Shown one piece after another: positions 50,047-59,873 of a stretch of 64,000 nt of DNA. The position numbers were made by a program, and so were the translations under genes. This stretch comes from Propionicimonas sp. Lineage in GTDB: Bacteria > Actinomycetota > Actinomycetes > Propionibacteriales > Propionibacteriaceae. Position 1 is the stretch's first letter, and every line of letters starts with the position of its first letter. Below the pieces are notes generated by a model. That model was not told where the DNA came from. It did no database searches and saw only the letters and a program-made list of their open reading frames with translations. The stretch spans positions 124,001 to 188,000 of the forward strand of contig VMSW01000010.1 of assembly GCA_013791955.1 (NCBI GenBank). Reading direction: 5' to 3'.

Positions 50047-50892
50047 TCAGACGATGGCGGCGAGCCGCGAGCGGGCCCCGGCGCGAGTCCGGCCAAACCA
50101 GCGTTCGAGTTCTTCGATCGTGCCGCCGTCGGCGAAAGTGCCGGTGACATGGTCAGCGACCGCCTGGACGTCGGCGCAGGCGTCACCGACGGCGACCCCC
50201 CGTCCGGCCCAGGCGAGCATCTCGATGTCGTTTCGACCATCACCAATGGCCAGCACATCGGCCGCGGTGAAGCCGAGCCCGCCGACAACTTCGGCCAAGC
50301 CGGTGGCCTTACTCACCCCTGCTGGGGCGATGTCGAGCCAGGCGCTCCAGCCGACGAAGTAGCTCACACCCTTCAGGCCAAGCTTGTTGGCCAAGGTGAT
50401 GAACTCCGCATCGGAGGAATTCGGATCGCGCACCACGATGCGAGTGACGTCGCTACCAGCCAGCTCTTCAGGGCTGACCACCTCGATATCGCCGAACAGC
50501 TCGCCGTCCGGGAAAGGTTGGGTGACTCGATAGCCGGTGCCAACCACCTCAGCGGCCAAGGCCGCAGTGGGGTGCTCGCGCAGCACCTTCGCCACCACAT
50601 CGGACGGATCGAAGGTGACGGTGCTGAGTAGTTCAAAAGGTGGGAACTGAGCGATTACCGCTCCGTTGGAGGAAATCGCCGGGCCCGGGGGCAGCTCAAG
50701 TTCCTCAAAGACCGGGCGAGTGGCATGCCAGCTTCGCCCCGTCGTAAGGACGACCGGAACCCCGGCCATCGCAATTCGTCGGATCGTCCGACGCATCTCA
50801 TTGGGTAGCACTCCCTCGTGATCAACGATCGTCCCGTCGATATCGAGTGCCACCACTCGCGGCTTCCAATCCGCGTAGTTACTGTTCTTCAT
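50047..50892 (-). CDS. HAD-superfamily Cof-type phosphatase
   Basis: 281 residues from the ATG at 50890-50892. Motif I VVALDIDGTIVDHEG, motif II VVLTTGRSWH and motif III/IV AIGDGRNDIEML are intact. Cof-type enzymes dephosphorylate sugar phosphates and cofactors. Substrate not predictable. Weak GGATG upstream; standalone. Confidence 0.9.
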   Translation of the reverse strand: MKNSNYADWKPRVVALDIDGTIVDHEGVLPNEMRRTIRRIAMAGVPVVLTTGRSWHATRPVFEELELPPGPAISSNGAVIAQFPPFELLSTVTFDPSDVVAKVLREHPTAALAAEVVGTGYRVTQPFPDGELFGDIEVVSPEELAGSDVTRIVVRDPNSSDAEFITLANKLGLKGVSYFVGWSAWLDIAPAGVSKATGLAEVVGGLGFTAADVLAIGDGRNDIEMLAWAGRGVAVGDACADVQAVADHVTGTFADGGTIEELERWFGRTRAGARSRLAAIV

Positions 50893-51017
50893 ATTGCATC
50901 CAGGGTAGCCGGAGCCACTGACCACCCGGTAAACGCGTGATGAATCCTGCTTAGCGTTTCAATCACAACGCAGCTTGTGAGGGGCCGGACGACCAGCCCA
51001 ACCTCGAAGACTGAGGC

Positions 51018-51884
51018 TCAGGCGAATTTCGCCTTCAGCTTGGTGAAGTCGGCATCAGTCAGGCCAAGGCCGGTGCGCAGGTAGGCGTCGATGGTGCCGT
51101 AGTCGGTGTTCACCTGATCGAGTCCGGCCTGCAACACTGCGATGTCAGTGCCAGCCGTGCGCAGGTATTCGGCTTTCACCTGAGCGTCGGTGGCCCCAAT
51201 CGCATACATCAGCATCGCGACCGCCCAGCCCGTGCGGTCCTTGCCGGCCGTGCAGTGAATCAGCACGGTGCCCTTGGCGGCCGCAGCCGCGCGCAGCGCT
51301 TTCGCGAAAGCCGAGCGCCGCGCCGATTCGGTCACGTAGCGGGGGTAGATCGCGTCGGGGTTGATCGGAATGTTCACCCGGGTGACCTTTGGCAGCTTCG
51401 GATCTGGTGCGCCCTTGGCCACGGTTGGGGTGCGCAGATCGATGATCAAACCGTCCCTCAGCTCGGTGGCCAGCTTCAGCCGATCGAGCTTCGTGGCCTT
51501 GTTCAGCTTCGCCGTCCGCAGTAGGACGCCCTTGGCGAAGCCGTAGCGGGCCAGCGCGTCGCGCTCGTTGACCACCTTGGACAGCTTGATCGAGCCGGGG
51601 TAGGTGAAGGTTTGCTTGCCGATCCAAGAGAAGAAAACCTGGCCCTTTTCGAACCGCTGCAGCCGCGCCGTCCGTCCGGCAACTGTGGCCGAAACCCGGG
51701 ACGCTAGCGGCTTGCCGAACTTCGCCGTCCCGCCAGCGGCCTTCCACGTGTCATAGATCTTGCCCTTGATCACCACTCCGCCGACAACGGTCGATCGGCC
51801 TTGGGCGGCAGTGGACGGCACCAGCAGCGCGGCAGCCAGAAGCGTGCTCAGTAAGGCAATGAGCAAGCGGATGACCTTCGGCAT
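51018..51884 (-). CDS. Secreted tyrosine/dual-specificity-like phosphatase with LGFP-like wall domain
   Basis: 288 residues. A signal peptide (LIALLSTLLAAALLVPSTAA) is followed by an LGFP-like repeat (about 36-85: IYDTWKAAGGTAKFGKPLAS and FEKGQVFF), known to bind the actinobacterial wall. The C-terminal phosphatase has HCTAGKDRTG with nucleophile C211. LipA/YopH-like secreted phosphatases often have the C-x5-R loop. Combination of wall-binding repeat and phosphatase suggests an extracellular, wall-bound enzyme. Confidence 0.78.
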   Translation of the reverse strand: MPKVIRLLIALLSTLLAAALLVPSTAAQGRSTVVGGVVIKGKIYDTWKAAGGTAKFGKPLASRVSATVAGRTARLQRFEKGQVFFSWIGKQTFTYPGSIKLSKVVNERDALARYGFAKGVLLRTAKLNKATKLDRLKLATELRDGLIIDLRTPTVAKGAPDPKLPKVTRVNIPINPDAIYPRYVTESARRSAFAKALRAAAAAKGTVLIHCTAGKDRTGWAVAMLMYAIGATDAQVKAEYLRTAGTDIAVLQAGLDQVNTDYGTIDAYLRTGLGLTDADFTKLKAKFA

Positions 51885-51909
51885 GGCGGCCCCTTCGACC
51901 TACCCAGTG

Positions 51910-53184
51910 TCAGCCGAGCGGACGCAAATAGTCCAGTCCCCCCAGGTAGGGACGTAGGGCGGCAGGTACGTAGACCGAGCCGTCGGCCTGCTGGTGGTTC
52001 TCAAACAACATGATGATGGTGCGGGTCATCGCGCACAGGGTGCCGTTGAGGGTGGCTACCGAACGGACGCCGTCGCCGTCGCGCATTCGAATGTTCAACC
52101 GGCGAGCCTGGAATTCGGTGCAGTTGCTGGTTGAGGTGATCTCGCGGTACTTGTCCTGGGTGGGCAGCCACCCGTAACAGTCATACTTGCGTGCTGCGCT
52201 CAGGCCCAGATCGCCGGAGGCAACCTCCAGCACCTGGAAAGGAATCTCCAGGGCCTGGATGAACTCCTTCTCATAACCCAGCAGCTTCTGATGCTGAGCT
52301 TCGGCATCGGCCGGGTCGCAGTAGACGAACATCTCAGCCTTGTCGAACCAGTGCACCCGGAAAATGCCCTTGGTGTCTTTGCCGTAGGAGCCGGCCTCGC
52401 GGCGATAGCAGGGGCTGTAGCCAACGTATTGGAGCGGCAAGCTGGCGGCGTCCAGGATTTCGTCGGAGTGGAAGGCTGCCAGCGCCACTTCCGAGGTGCC
52501 GACCAGGTAGAGGTCGTCAGCCGGCAGGTGGTAGACGTCCTGAGCGGCCTGGCCGAGGAAGCCGGTGCCCTCCATTGCTGACGGCTTCACCAGCGCTGGC
52601 GGAATGACTGGCGTGAACCCCCAGCTCATCGCCTTGGCCATGGCCAGGTTCAGCAGCGCAAACTCCAACTGGGCGCCGATGCCGGTAAGGAAGTAGAACC
52701 GCGAACCCGACACCTTCGCGCCGCGCTCCATGTCGATCGCGCCCAGCATCTCGCCGAGTTCGAGGTGGTCGCGCGGGGTGAAGCCCTCGGCGGCGAAATC
52801 TCGCGGGGTGCCGATGGTTTCAACCACGACAAAGTCGTCCTCGCCACCGCGGGGGACGTCGTCGAAGACGGGGTTGGGCAGCTGCTTGATCAGTTCGTCG
52901 AACTTGGCCCCGGCTTCGTTGGACGCGGCTTCAGCGGCTTTCACCCCTGCGGCCAGCTCTTTGGTGCGGGCCAGCAGCGCGGCCTTCTCTTCACCTTTGG
53001 CCTGGGCCACCTGCTTGCCGAGATCCTTCTGCTCGGCGCGCTGGGTCTCAAATGAGGCGATCGCTGAGCGCCGGGCCTCATCGGCCGAAACCAACTCGTC
53101 CACCAGCTCAACAGACTCCCCGCGCGCGGCTTGGGCGCGGCGGAGCAGGTCAGGGTCGGTACGCAGCAGCTTCGGGTCAATCAC
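51910..53184 (-). CDS. serS: Seryl-tRNA synthetase
   Basis: 424 residues: N-terminal coiled coil (about 25-110), then class II core with motif 2 [12 protein letters not shown] and motif 3 [19 protein letters not shown] start at 53182-53184. Charges tRNA-Ser and tRNA-Sec with serine. Essential housekeeping gene; no T-box leader seen upstream. Confidence 0.97.
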   Translation of the reverse strand: MIDPKLLRTDPDLLRRAQAARGESVELVDELVSADEARRSAIASFETQRAEQKDLGKQVAQAKGEEKAALLARTKELAAGVKAAEAASNEAGAKFDELIKQLPNPVFDDVPRGGEDDFVVVETIGTPRDFAAEGFTPRDHLELGEMLGAIDMERGAKVSGSRFYFLTGIGAQLEFALLNLAMAKAMSWGFTPVIPPALVKPSAMEGTGFLGQAAQDVYHLPADDLYLVGTSEVALAAFHSDEILDAASLPLQYVGYSPCYRREAGSYGKDTKGIFRVHWFDKAEMFVYCDPADAEAQHQKLLGYEKEFIQALEIPFQVLEVASGDLGLSAARKYDCYGWLPTQDKYREITSTSNCTEFQARRLNIRMRDGDGVRSVATLNGTLCAMTRTIIMLFENHQQADGSVYVPAALRPYLGGLDYLRPLG

Positions 53185-53237
53185 GGACGAAATCCTATCC
53201 CCCGCTACTGGTCGGGCCCGCCGAAGCCTGCGAGGCG

Positions 53238-53269
53238 CCCTTCGACCCTTCGACGAGCTCAGGGAACTG
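53238..53269. repeat. Single intergenic repeat upstream of serS
   Basis: One copy, CTTCGACGAGCTCAGGG core, between the nitroreductase stop and the serS start. Also probably the terminator of the nitroreductase gene. Confidence 0.8.
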
Positions 53270-53307
53270 TGGCGGGGTCAAAGGTTGTGCCCACCTCAAC
53301 TCGGCTG

Positions 53308-54024
53308 TCAGCGAGGCTCAGCCAGGGTGATCGGCGGGTGCTCGGCGCGGAAGTCGTTGACGGGATCAGCCGAGGCGTAGCCGAGGGCTAGTCCGGTGAT
53401 CAGCTGGTAGTGCGGCGGAATCACAAACTCGGCCTCGATCGGGCTGCGCCAGGTGGCCACCACCCCCAGGGCGCAGGAATCGACGCCGCGCGCCTTGGCC
53501 GAGAGCATCAGGGTCTGCAGCATCAAGCCGGCGTCGTGAGCCGAAAACGGCAGCAGCTTCTTGTGGACGAAGACCCAGGCCACGCTCGGGGCGCCAAAGA
53601 ACTCGCAATTGCGACGGGCCTGCGCATCGCGGGCGTCCCGATCGCCGCGCTCGATGCCGAGATGCCGATACAGCCCAACCCCAACCTTCACGCTGCGCGG
53701 CCGTAGATCGGCGGGGTAACGTCCCCACGTCTTGAAGTCACCATCGGGGAAGCCGCCAGTCAGCGCCGCCTTCACCAGGGCGACAGGCTCGCGATGCTGC
53801 AACGGCAGCGAAGCGTCGAAGGCGGCGGTGTAGGACGTCCGCAGTCGATCGAGTTGGTCGCCGGTGGCCACCGCCAGGCAGTACGGACGGGTGTTGCTCC
53901 AACTCGGTGCGTGGCGGGCGTCGTCCAGAATCGCCGCCAACACCCCGTCCGGCACCGGATCGGGACGGAAATCGCGCACGCTGCGGCGGGCTTGAATCAA
54001 TTCGGAGAACTCATCGGCAAGCAC
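53308..54024 (-). CDS. Nitroreductase family protein
   Basis: 238 residues with N-terminal QARRSVRDFRPDPVP and a C-terminal VVATWRSPIEAEF, typical of FMN-dependent nitroreductases. Size slightly above the 200-residue minimum because of an inserted GGFPDGDFKTWGRYP segment. Starts at a GTG at 54022-54024, 22 nt from kdpE. Possibly detoxifies nitro or quinone compounds. Confidence 0.87.
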   Translation of the reverse strand: MLADEFSELIQARRSVRDFRPDPVPDGVLAAILDDARHAPSWSNTRPYCLAVATGDQLDRLRTSYTAAFDASLPLQHREPVALVKAALTGGFPDGDFKTWGRYPADLRPRSVKVGVGLYRHLGIERGDRDARDAQARRNCEFFGAPSVAWVFVHKKLLPFSAHDAGLMLQTLMLSAKARGVDSCALGVVATWRSPIEAEFVIPPHYQLITGLALGYASADPVNDFRAEHPPITLAEPR

Positions 54025-54046
54025 GGCGGCAAGCTTAGACCGGGGG

Positions 54047-54724
54047 TCATTGCTGCAGCCGGTAGCCCAGTCCTGGTTCGTTGATCAGGTGGCGCGGCTG
54101 GCTTGGATCCAACTCGATCTTGCGCCGAATCTGGTTGGCGAACACCCGCAGGTAGTGGTGCTCGCGGCCGTAGCTTGGCCCCCAAACCGTGCGCAGCAAA
54201 TCCTCATGGGACACCACCCGCCCATGGTGCTTGGCCAGCTCTGCCAGCACCCGCCACTCGGTCGGGGTCAGATGGAGTGGCTCGGAATCGCGGGTGGCGT
54301 GGTGGTTGACGAAGTCGAGCTGCAGTCCCGCGGCGGTGAAGGTCTCCGGCGCCTCGGCCTCAGCTGAGGCGCGCCGCAGGGCCGCGCGCACCCGGGCCAG
54401 GAACTCGTCCATGCTGAACGGCTTGCTGACGTAGTCGTCGGCACCCTCGTCGAGCGCCTCAACCTTGTCATCGGCATGCTGGCGAGCCGAGAGCACGATC
54501 ACCGGCACCTCGGAGCGTTCCCGAAGGCGCTTCAGCACCTCGATCCCGTCCAGGTCGGGCAGTCCGAGATCCAGAATGACGAGTTCGGGCTGCTCGGCGA
54601 AAAAGGTCGCTACCGCTTGCGCGCCGGTGGCCGCCAACAGCACCTCATGGCCGCGAGCGCGCAGGTTGATTCGCAGAGTTCGCAGCAGGACGGAGTCGTC
54701 GTCGACGACCAGCACGCGGGTCAT
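54047..54724 (-). CDS. kdpE: KdpE response regulator
   Basis: 225 residues, receiver D52 (VILDLGLPD), DDYVSKPF, then an OmpR winged helix with LTPTEWRVLAELAKHHGRVVSHEDLLRTVWG. It activates kdpFABC when phosphorylated by KdpD. Overlaps kdpD by 4 nt and ends the operon. Family assignment rests on context and the PSYGREHHYLRVFANQIRRK motif typical of KdpE. Confidence 0.95.
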   Translation of the reverse strand: MTRVLVVDDDSVLLRTLRINLRARGHEVLLAATGAQAVATFFAEQPELVILDLGLPDLDGIEVLKRLRERSEVPVIVLSARQHADDKVEALDEGADDYVSKPFSMDEFLARVRAALRRASAEAEAPETFTAAGLQLDFVNHHATRDSEPLHLTPTEWRVLAELAKHHGRVVSHEDLLRTVWGPSYGREHHYLRVFANQIRRKIELDPSQPRHLINEPGLGYRLQQ

Positions 54725-57234
54725 TCGAGTCCTCCTGTCAGTGGTTCCATGAAATCAGCCGCGCCAGGAAGTTCGACCACCATGGTGAGACCCCCGCCCG
54801 GCGTCGGCTCGGCCGTTACCTTGCCGCCCATCGCCTCGGTGAGACCCCGGGCTACCGCCAGTCCGAGTCCAAGGCCATCCCCGCTGGGTACATCAGATTG
54901 GCGCTGGAACGGCTGGAAGATGCGTTCCTGGTCGTCGGCTGGCACGCCCAATCCGTTGTCCACTACCCGGATCTCGACCCGGTCAGCGACCCGACTGGTG
55001 CGGACGACGACCGGCTCGGAAGCCGGCTGATAGCGCAGTGCGTTCTCCAGCAGATTGCCCAGAACCCGATCCAACAAACCGGCGTCGGCCTGGACCACCC
55101 TGGCGTCCGGTTCGATCACCCAGCTGACCCGGTCCGGGTCGGTGAGGGTGGCCAGCGTGGACGGGATGACCTCCTCCAGGTCGGTCGGACGCGGGTTGGC
55201 CACCAGAGCTCCGACCTGCAGCCGGGACATATCCAGCAGGTTGCCTACCAATGCCTCCAACCGGTCAGTTGACTCATCGATAGCTGCCTTCAGCTCCTCT
55301 TCGTCCTCGGCCGACCAGGTGATCTCGGTGGACCGCAAGCTGCTGATTGCCGCCTTGATGCCGGCCAGCGGCGTACGCAGATCATGGGAAACCGCCGAAA
55401 GCAGCGCGGTGCGCGCTTCGTTGTCGCGAGCCAACTGGCCAGCCGCCGTGGCCGACTCATGCAACTCCTGGCGCTGCAGGATCGCGCCAGCGTGGGCGGC
55501 GAAGGCGGCGACCAGCCGCCGGCGCTCGGCAGCCAGCCCGGCGGGCTGAAGCACCAACTCGTGCCCGTCGTAGGCCCGCTCATGGTCGCCAATGGCCATC
55601 GGGTCAAAGTCACCAACCGAGGCAACTACTTCGACCACACCGATCGGCGGACGTCGGATGATTGCGGCCCCCTGGACGCCGAACATGTCGACGGCCCGCT
55701 GCAGCAACAGCGGCAGTTGATCGGTGGTGCTGAGCAGCGAGTTCGATAGCTCAGCCAGCGCAGCGGATTCGCGCTCGGCCGTCCGAGCTTCCTCGGTGCG
55801 CCGGGCGTTGCGATGGACGATCACGGCCACCAGCACGCCGACCAGCACAAAGACCGCCAGCACCAACACATTCGCCGGGTCGGCCACGGTCAACGTCCCC
55901 ACCGGCTGGACGAAGAACCAATTGAGTAGCAGCGAACCTAGGACGGCCGCGATTACGGCCGGCACTACCCCGCCGATGACTGCGACGACCACGGTGACGA
56001 GCAGGAAGATCGGAATGACCAATGGCAGGTCGGCGGTGATCGGGTCAGTCAGTAGCAGCGCGGTCAGCGCGGGCGGCAACAGCAGCGCTGCGGCGAGCCC
56101 GCTGAAGACCCGGCGGGGCGATAGACCGCGCCAGCCGCCCCGGCCGAAGCCAAGACCGGCCTGGTGATGGGTGACCACGTGCACGTCGATATCGCCGGAG
56201 CCGTCGATAATCCGCTCGGCCATGCCAGCCGAGATTGCTCGCTGCCAAGGAGACCGTCGGGAGACTCCGACCAGGATCTGAGTGGCATTCACCCCACGGG
56301 CGAAGTCGAGCACCGCCTCGGCGGCATCCTCGCCGGTGACGGTGTGGAACTCCCCACCCAACTCCTCGGCCAGCCGACGCAGCTCCGCGACCTGCTGCAA
56401 CGGTGCAGTGGCCAACCCGTCGTTGCGAATGGCGTAAACCCCGAGCAGTTCGCCGCCAGCCAGTCGGGAAGCGATTCGGGCACCGCGGCGCAGCAGCGTT
56501 TCGCTTTCCGGGCCGCCCGACAGCGACACCACGACCCGCTCCCGGGTTGGCCAGGTTTGGGTGATGCCGTGGGTCAGTCGGTAGCCCTCCAGCCCGGCGT
56601 CCACCTTGTCGGCCAGCCAAAGCAGGGCGAGTTCCCGCAGGGCGGAGAGGTTGCCGACCCGGAAGTAGTTGGCTAGGGCAGCATCCACCTTCTCCGGACG
56701 ATAGACATTGCCGTGGGCCATCCGCCGGCGCAGCGCTTCGGGCGACATATCGACCAGTTCGATCTGGTCGGCGTTGCGCACCACCTCGTCGGGGACGGTC
56801 TCGCGCTGGATAATCCCGGTGATCGCGGTGACCGCGTCATTGAGCGATTCCAGGTGCTGAATGTTGACCGTCGAAATCACGTCGATGCCAGCAGCTCGCA
56901 ACTCGTCGATGTCTTGCCAACGTTTCTCATTGCGGGTGCCGGGCACGTTGCTGTGGGCCAGCTCGTCGACGAGGGCGACCTGAGGTTTGCGCGCCAGGAC
57001 GGCGTCCAGATCGAACTCCTCGAAGCTGGTTCCGCGATATTCCACCAACTGGCGCGGCATGACCTCAAGCCCGGCCAGGGCATCGGCGGTGAAGTTGCGG
57101 CCATGGGTTTCGCAGAGTCCAACCACCACATCGGTGCCGCGCTCGGCGCGCCGGCGACCTTCGGCGAGCATGGCGACGGTCTTGCCCACCCCGGGGGCGG
57201 CCCCAAGGTAGATCCGCAGTCTGCCGCGAGCCAT
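54721..57234 (-). CDS. kdpD: KdpD sensor histidine kinase
   Basis: 837 residues. The N-terminal KdpD domain has a P-loop (GAAPGVGKT, residues 11-19) and a USP-like domain (c-di-AMP-binding region in characterised homologues), then four helices near 400-500, a GAF-like region, and HisKA with H617 in SAVSHDLRTPL. The HATPase shows ENALRYQP and GDGLGLGLAVARGL. Senses low potassium and controls KdpE. The start is 12 nt after kdpC's end. Confidence 0.95.
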   Translation of the reverse strand: MARGRLRIYLGAAPGVGKTVAMLAEGRRRAERGTDVVVGLCETHGRNFTADALAGLEVMPRQLVEYRGTSFEEFDLDAVLARKPQVALVDELAHSNVPGTRNEKRWQDIDELRAAGIDVISTVNIQHLESLNDAVTAITGIIQRETVPDEVVRNADQIELVDMSPEALRRRMAHGNVYRPEKVDAALANYFRVGNLSALRELALLWLADKVDAGLEGYRLTHGITQTWPTRERVVVSLSGGPESETLLRRGARIASRLAGGELLGVYAIRNDGLATAPLQQVAELRRLAEELGGEFHTVTGEDAAEAVLDFARGVNATQILVGVSRRSPWQRAISAGMAERIIDGSGDIDVHVVTHHQAGLGFGRGGWRGLSPRRVFSGLAAALLLPPALTALLLTDPITADLPLVIPIFLLVTVVVAVIGGVVPAVIAAVLGSLLLNWFFVQPVGTLTVADPANVLVLAVFVLVGVLVAVIVHRNARRTEEARTAERESAALAELSNSLLSTTDQLPLLLQRAVDMFGVQGAAIIRRPPIGVVEVVASVGDFDPMAIGDHERAYDGHELVLQPAGLAAERRRLVAAFAAHAGAILQRQELHESATAAGQLARDNEARTALLSAVSHDLRTPLAGIKAAISSLRSTEITWSAEDEEELKAAIDESTDRLEALVGNLLDMSRLQVGALVANPRPTDLEEVIPSTLATLTDPDRVSWVIEPDARVVQADAGLLDRVLGNLLENALRYQPASEPVVVRTSRVADRVEIRVVDNGLGVPADDQERIFQPFQRQSDVPSGDGLGLGLAVARGLTEAMGGKVTAEPTPGGGLTMVVELPGAADFMEPLTGGLE

Positions 57235-57246
57235 ATCGCTACCTTC

Positions 57247-57822
57247 TCACTGAGTTGCCAGCATCAAGTTGAGCTTCGCCACGTTGACCCCGTCTTGGCC
57301 CAGGAAACCCAGCGGTGCGCGCTCGGTGGCTGCGCCGATCAACTGCTCCAGCGCGGTCGCGCTCAGCTGCCGGGCGGCTGCCACCCGCGGCACCTGCCAG
57401 CGGGCATAGGCAGGCGAGATGTGCGGATCAAGGCCCGAGGCGGACGCAGTCAGCGCGTCGTCGGGGATCGGCCCGACGGCGTTGGGATTGGCTGCGACCA
57501 GTGCGGCTCGACGCTCGGCGATCGCCTCAGTTGCTGCGGCCGAGACCGGCGAGAGGTTGGAGCCACCAGAGGTCGTCCCGGCGTAGTCAGAGGTCGACGG
57601 TCGGCTTTGGAACCATTGGGGGCCCTCGAACTGCTGACCGATCAGAGCTGAGCCGACCACCCGTCCATCAGCGGTTTTGAGCAGTGAACCGTTGACCTGG
57701 GTTGGGAAAGCCTGCGCGGCCAGGGTGATCACGGCCGGGTAGCCCAGCCCAAGCAGCACCGTCATCACCAGCAGCAGCCGTACCGCGGCCCACAGTTGTC
57801 GTAGCGCAGCCATCAGGGTCAC
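57247..57822 (-). CDS. kdpC: K+-transporting ATPase subunit C
   Basis: 191 residues: one membrane helix (about 12-34), then [22 protein letters not shown] and [15 protein letters not shown], diagnostic of KdpC. It joins KdpA and KdpB in the complex. GTG start overlapping kdpB stop by 4 nt. Confidence 0.96.
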   Translation of the reverse strand: MTLMAALRQLWAAVRLLLVMTVLLGLGYPAVITLAAQAFPTQVNGSLLKTADGRVVGSALIGQQFEGPQWFQSRPSTSDYAGTTSGGSNLSPVSAAATEAIAERRAALVAANPNAVGPIPDDALTASASGLDPHISPAYARWQVPRVAAARQLSATALEQLIGAATERAPLGFLGQDGVNVAKLNLMLATQ

Positions 57823-59873
57823 CCCAATCCCGGTAGAAGTGTGAGCAGAAGATCGATGATCTTGATCCCGATGAAGGGGGCGATGATTCCGCCGAGCCCG
57901 TAGATCAACAGGTTGCGGTTCAACATCGCCGAGGCGCTAAGCGGGCGGTAGCTGACCCCGCGCAGAGCCAGCGGCACCAGCGCCAGGATGATCAGCGCGT
58001 TGAAGATGACCGCCGACAGCATCGCCGTATTCGGGGAGTGCAGGCCCATCGGGTTGAGCGCTTGCAGCCCGGGGAACACTCCGACGAACATGGCCGGAAT
58101 GATGGCGAAGTACTTCGCGACATCGTTGGCGATGGAAAAGGTGGTGAGCGCGCCGCGGGTGATGAGCAGCTGCTTGCCGATGGCCACGATGTCGATCAGC
58201 TTGGTCGGATCGGAATCCAGGTCGACCATGTTGCCGGCCTCTTTGGCCGCCGAAGTGCCGGTGTTCATGGCCACTCCGACGTCAGCTTGGGCCAAGGCAG
58301 GAGCGTCATTGGTGCCGTCCCCGGTCATGGCCACCAGCCGACCGCCGGCCTGCTCGGCCTTGATCAACTCCATCTTGTCTTCCGGGGTCGCCTCGGCGAG
58401 GAAGTCGTCGACTCCGGCCTCGGCGGCGATCGCCTTCGCGGTAAGGGGGTTGTCTCCGGTGATCATCACCGTGCGAATCCCCATCGCTCGAAGCTGGGCG
58501 AAGCGGTCGGCCATTCCAGGCTTGACTACGTCCTTTAGCTGGACGACGCCGAGAACCTTCGGTGCCGATTCCGGCAGCCGGGAGGCAACGACCAGCGGGG
58601 TTGACCCCAGCCCCGAGACCCGATCCACGATTGCGGCCAGATCATCGGCGGGCTGTCCGCCTTCGGCTCGCACCCAGGCCGCCACCGCCGAGCCAGCGCC
58701 TTTGCGCACCTGAGAGCCGTCGGGCAGATCCACCCCGGACATCCGCGTCTGAGCGGTGAATGGGACAAAGGCCGCGCCGGCCTGAGTGAGCTCGAGCTCG
58801 TTCTCTGCTGGTTCGGAGTTTTCCTCAGCGGCGACGAACTCGACAATCGAGCGGCCCTCTGGAGTCAGATCGGCCAGTGAAGCCAGCCGGGCAGCACCCA
58901 TCAGTGCTGCGCGCTCGACGCCGGCCAGCGGGTAGACCTCTGATGCGCGGCGGTTGCCGTAGGTGATGGTGCCGGTCTTATCGAGCAGCAGCGTGTTCAC
59001 GTCCCCGGCGGCCTCCACAGCCCGTCCCGACATCGCCAGCACGTTGTGCTGCACCAGTCGATCCATGCCGGCGATGCCGATGGCCGAGAGCAGGGCACCG
59101 ATCGTGGTCGGGATCAGACACACCAGCAACGCCACCAACACGACCAGCGACAGGTGACCACCGGAGTAGATCGCTTGTGGCTGCAGGGCCATCACGGCGA
59201 GCAGGAAGATGATCGTCAACGTGATCAGCAGGATGTTCAGCGCGATCTCGTTGGGAGTCTTTTGCCGAGCCGCCCCTTCGACCAGCGAAATCATCTTGTC
59301 GATGAAGGTCTCGCCGGGTTTGGCGGTGATCTGCACCACGATCCGGTCACTGAGCACCGTGGTGCCGCCAGTCACCGCGCACCGGTCGCCACCGGCCTCG
59401 CGAATCACCGGGGCTGACTCGCCGGTGATGGCCGACTCGTCGATGGTGGCCACACCCTCGATCACGTCCCCGTCCCCAGGGATCACCTGACCGGCTTCGA
59501 CGACCACTCGATCGCCGAGGCGAAGCTCGGCGCCTGGCACCGACTCCTCGCCGCCGTCAATGCAGCGCCGTGCCATGGTCTGGGTTCGAGTCTTGCGCAG
59601 CGAGTCGGCTTGCGCCTTGCCTCGGCCTTCGGCGATTGCCTCGGCCAGGTTGGCGAACAGGATCGTTGCCCACAGCCAGATCGCGACCGAGATCGCGAAC
59701 AGAGTTGGCTGCACCACCGCCAAGACGGTGGTCACCGCAGAAGCCACCCACACCACGAACATGACCGGATTGCGCGCCACATGGCGGGGATCAAGCTTGG
59801 CAGCGGCCAGCGGTAGTGACTGCCACGCAGTGATTAGCAGCGAAGGGTGGGACGGACGGGGGTGCTTGCTCAT
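57819..59873 (-). CDS. kdpB: K+-transporting P-type ATPase subunit B
   Basis: 684 residues of the KdpB P-type ATPase. Phosphorylated Asp D298 ([13 protein letters not shown]), actuator TGES, N-domain KGAGSA, hinge [31 protein letters not shown] and [11 protein letters not shown]. All intact. ATG start overlaps kdpA by 4 nt. Drives K+ uptake through KdpA at very low external potassium. Confidence 0.98.
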   Translation of the reverse strand: MSKHPRPSHPSLLITAWQSLPLAAAKLDPRHVARNPVMFVVWVASAVTTVLAVVQPTLFAISVAIWLWATILFANLAEAIAEGRGKAQADSLRKTRTQTMARRCIDGGEESVPGAELRLGDRVVVEAGQVIPGDGDVIEGVATIDESAITGESAPVIREAGGDRCAVTGGTTVLSDRIVVQITAKPGETFIDKMISLVEGAARQKTPNEIALNILLITLTIIFLLAVMALQPQAIYSGGHLSLVVLVALLVCLIPTTIGALLSAIGIAGMDRLVQHNVLAMSGRAVEAAGDVNTLLLDKTGTITYGNRRASEVYPLAGVERAALMGAARLASLADLTPEGRSIVEFVAAEENSEPAENELELTQAGAAFVPFTAQTRMSGVDLPDGSQVRKGAGSAVAAWVRAEGGQPADDLAAIVDRVSGLGSTPLVVASRLPESAPKVLGVVQLKDVVKPGMADRFAQLRAMGIRTVMITGDNPLTAKAIAAEAGVDDFLAEATPEDKMELIKAEQAGGRLVAMTGDGTNDAPALAQADVGVAMNTGTSAAKEAGNMVDLDSDPTKLIDIVAIGKQLLITRGALTTFSIANDVAKYFAIIPAMFVGVFPGLQALNPMGLHSPNTAMLSAVIFNALIILALVPLALRGVSYRPLSASAMLNRNLLIYGLGGIIAPFIGIKIIDLLLTLLPGLG

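Noticed and set aside
53185-53307. T-box leader or tRNA gene near serS
   Set aside because: No T-box sequence, stem I pattern or cloverleaf visible; only an intergenic repeat.
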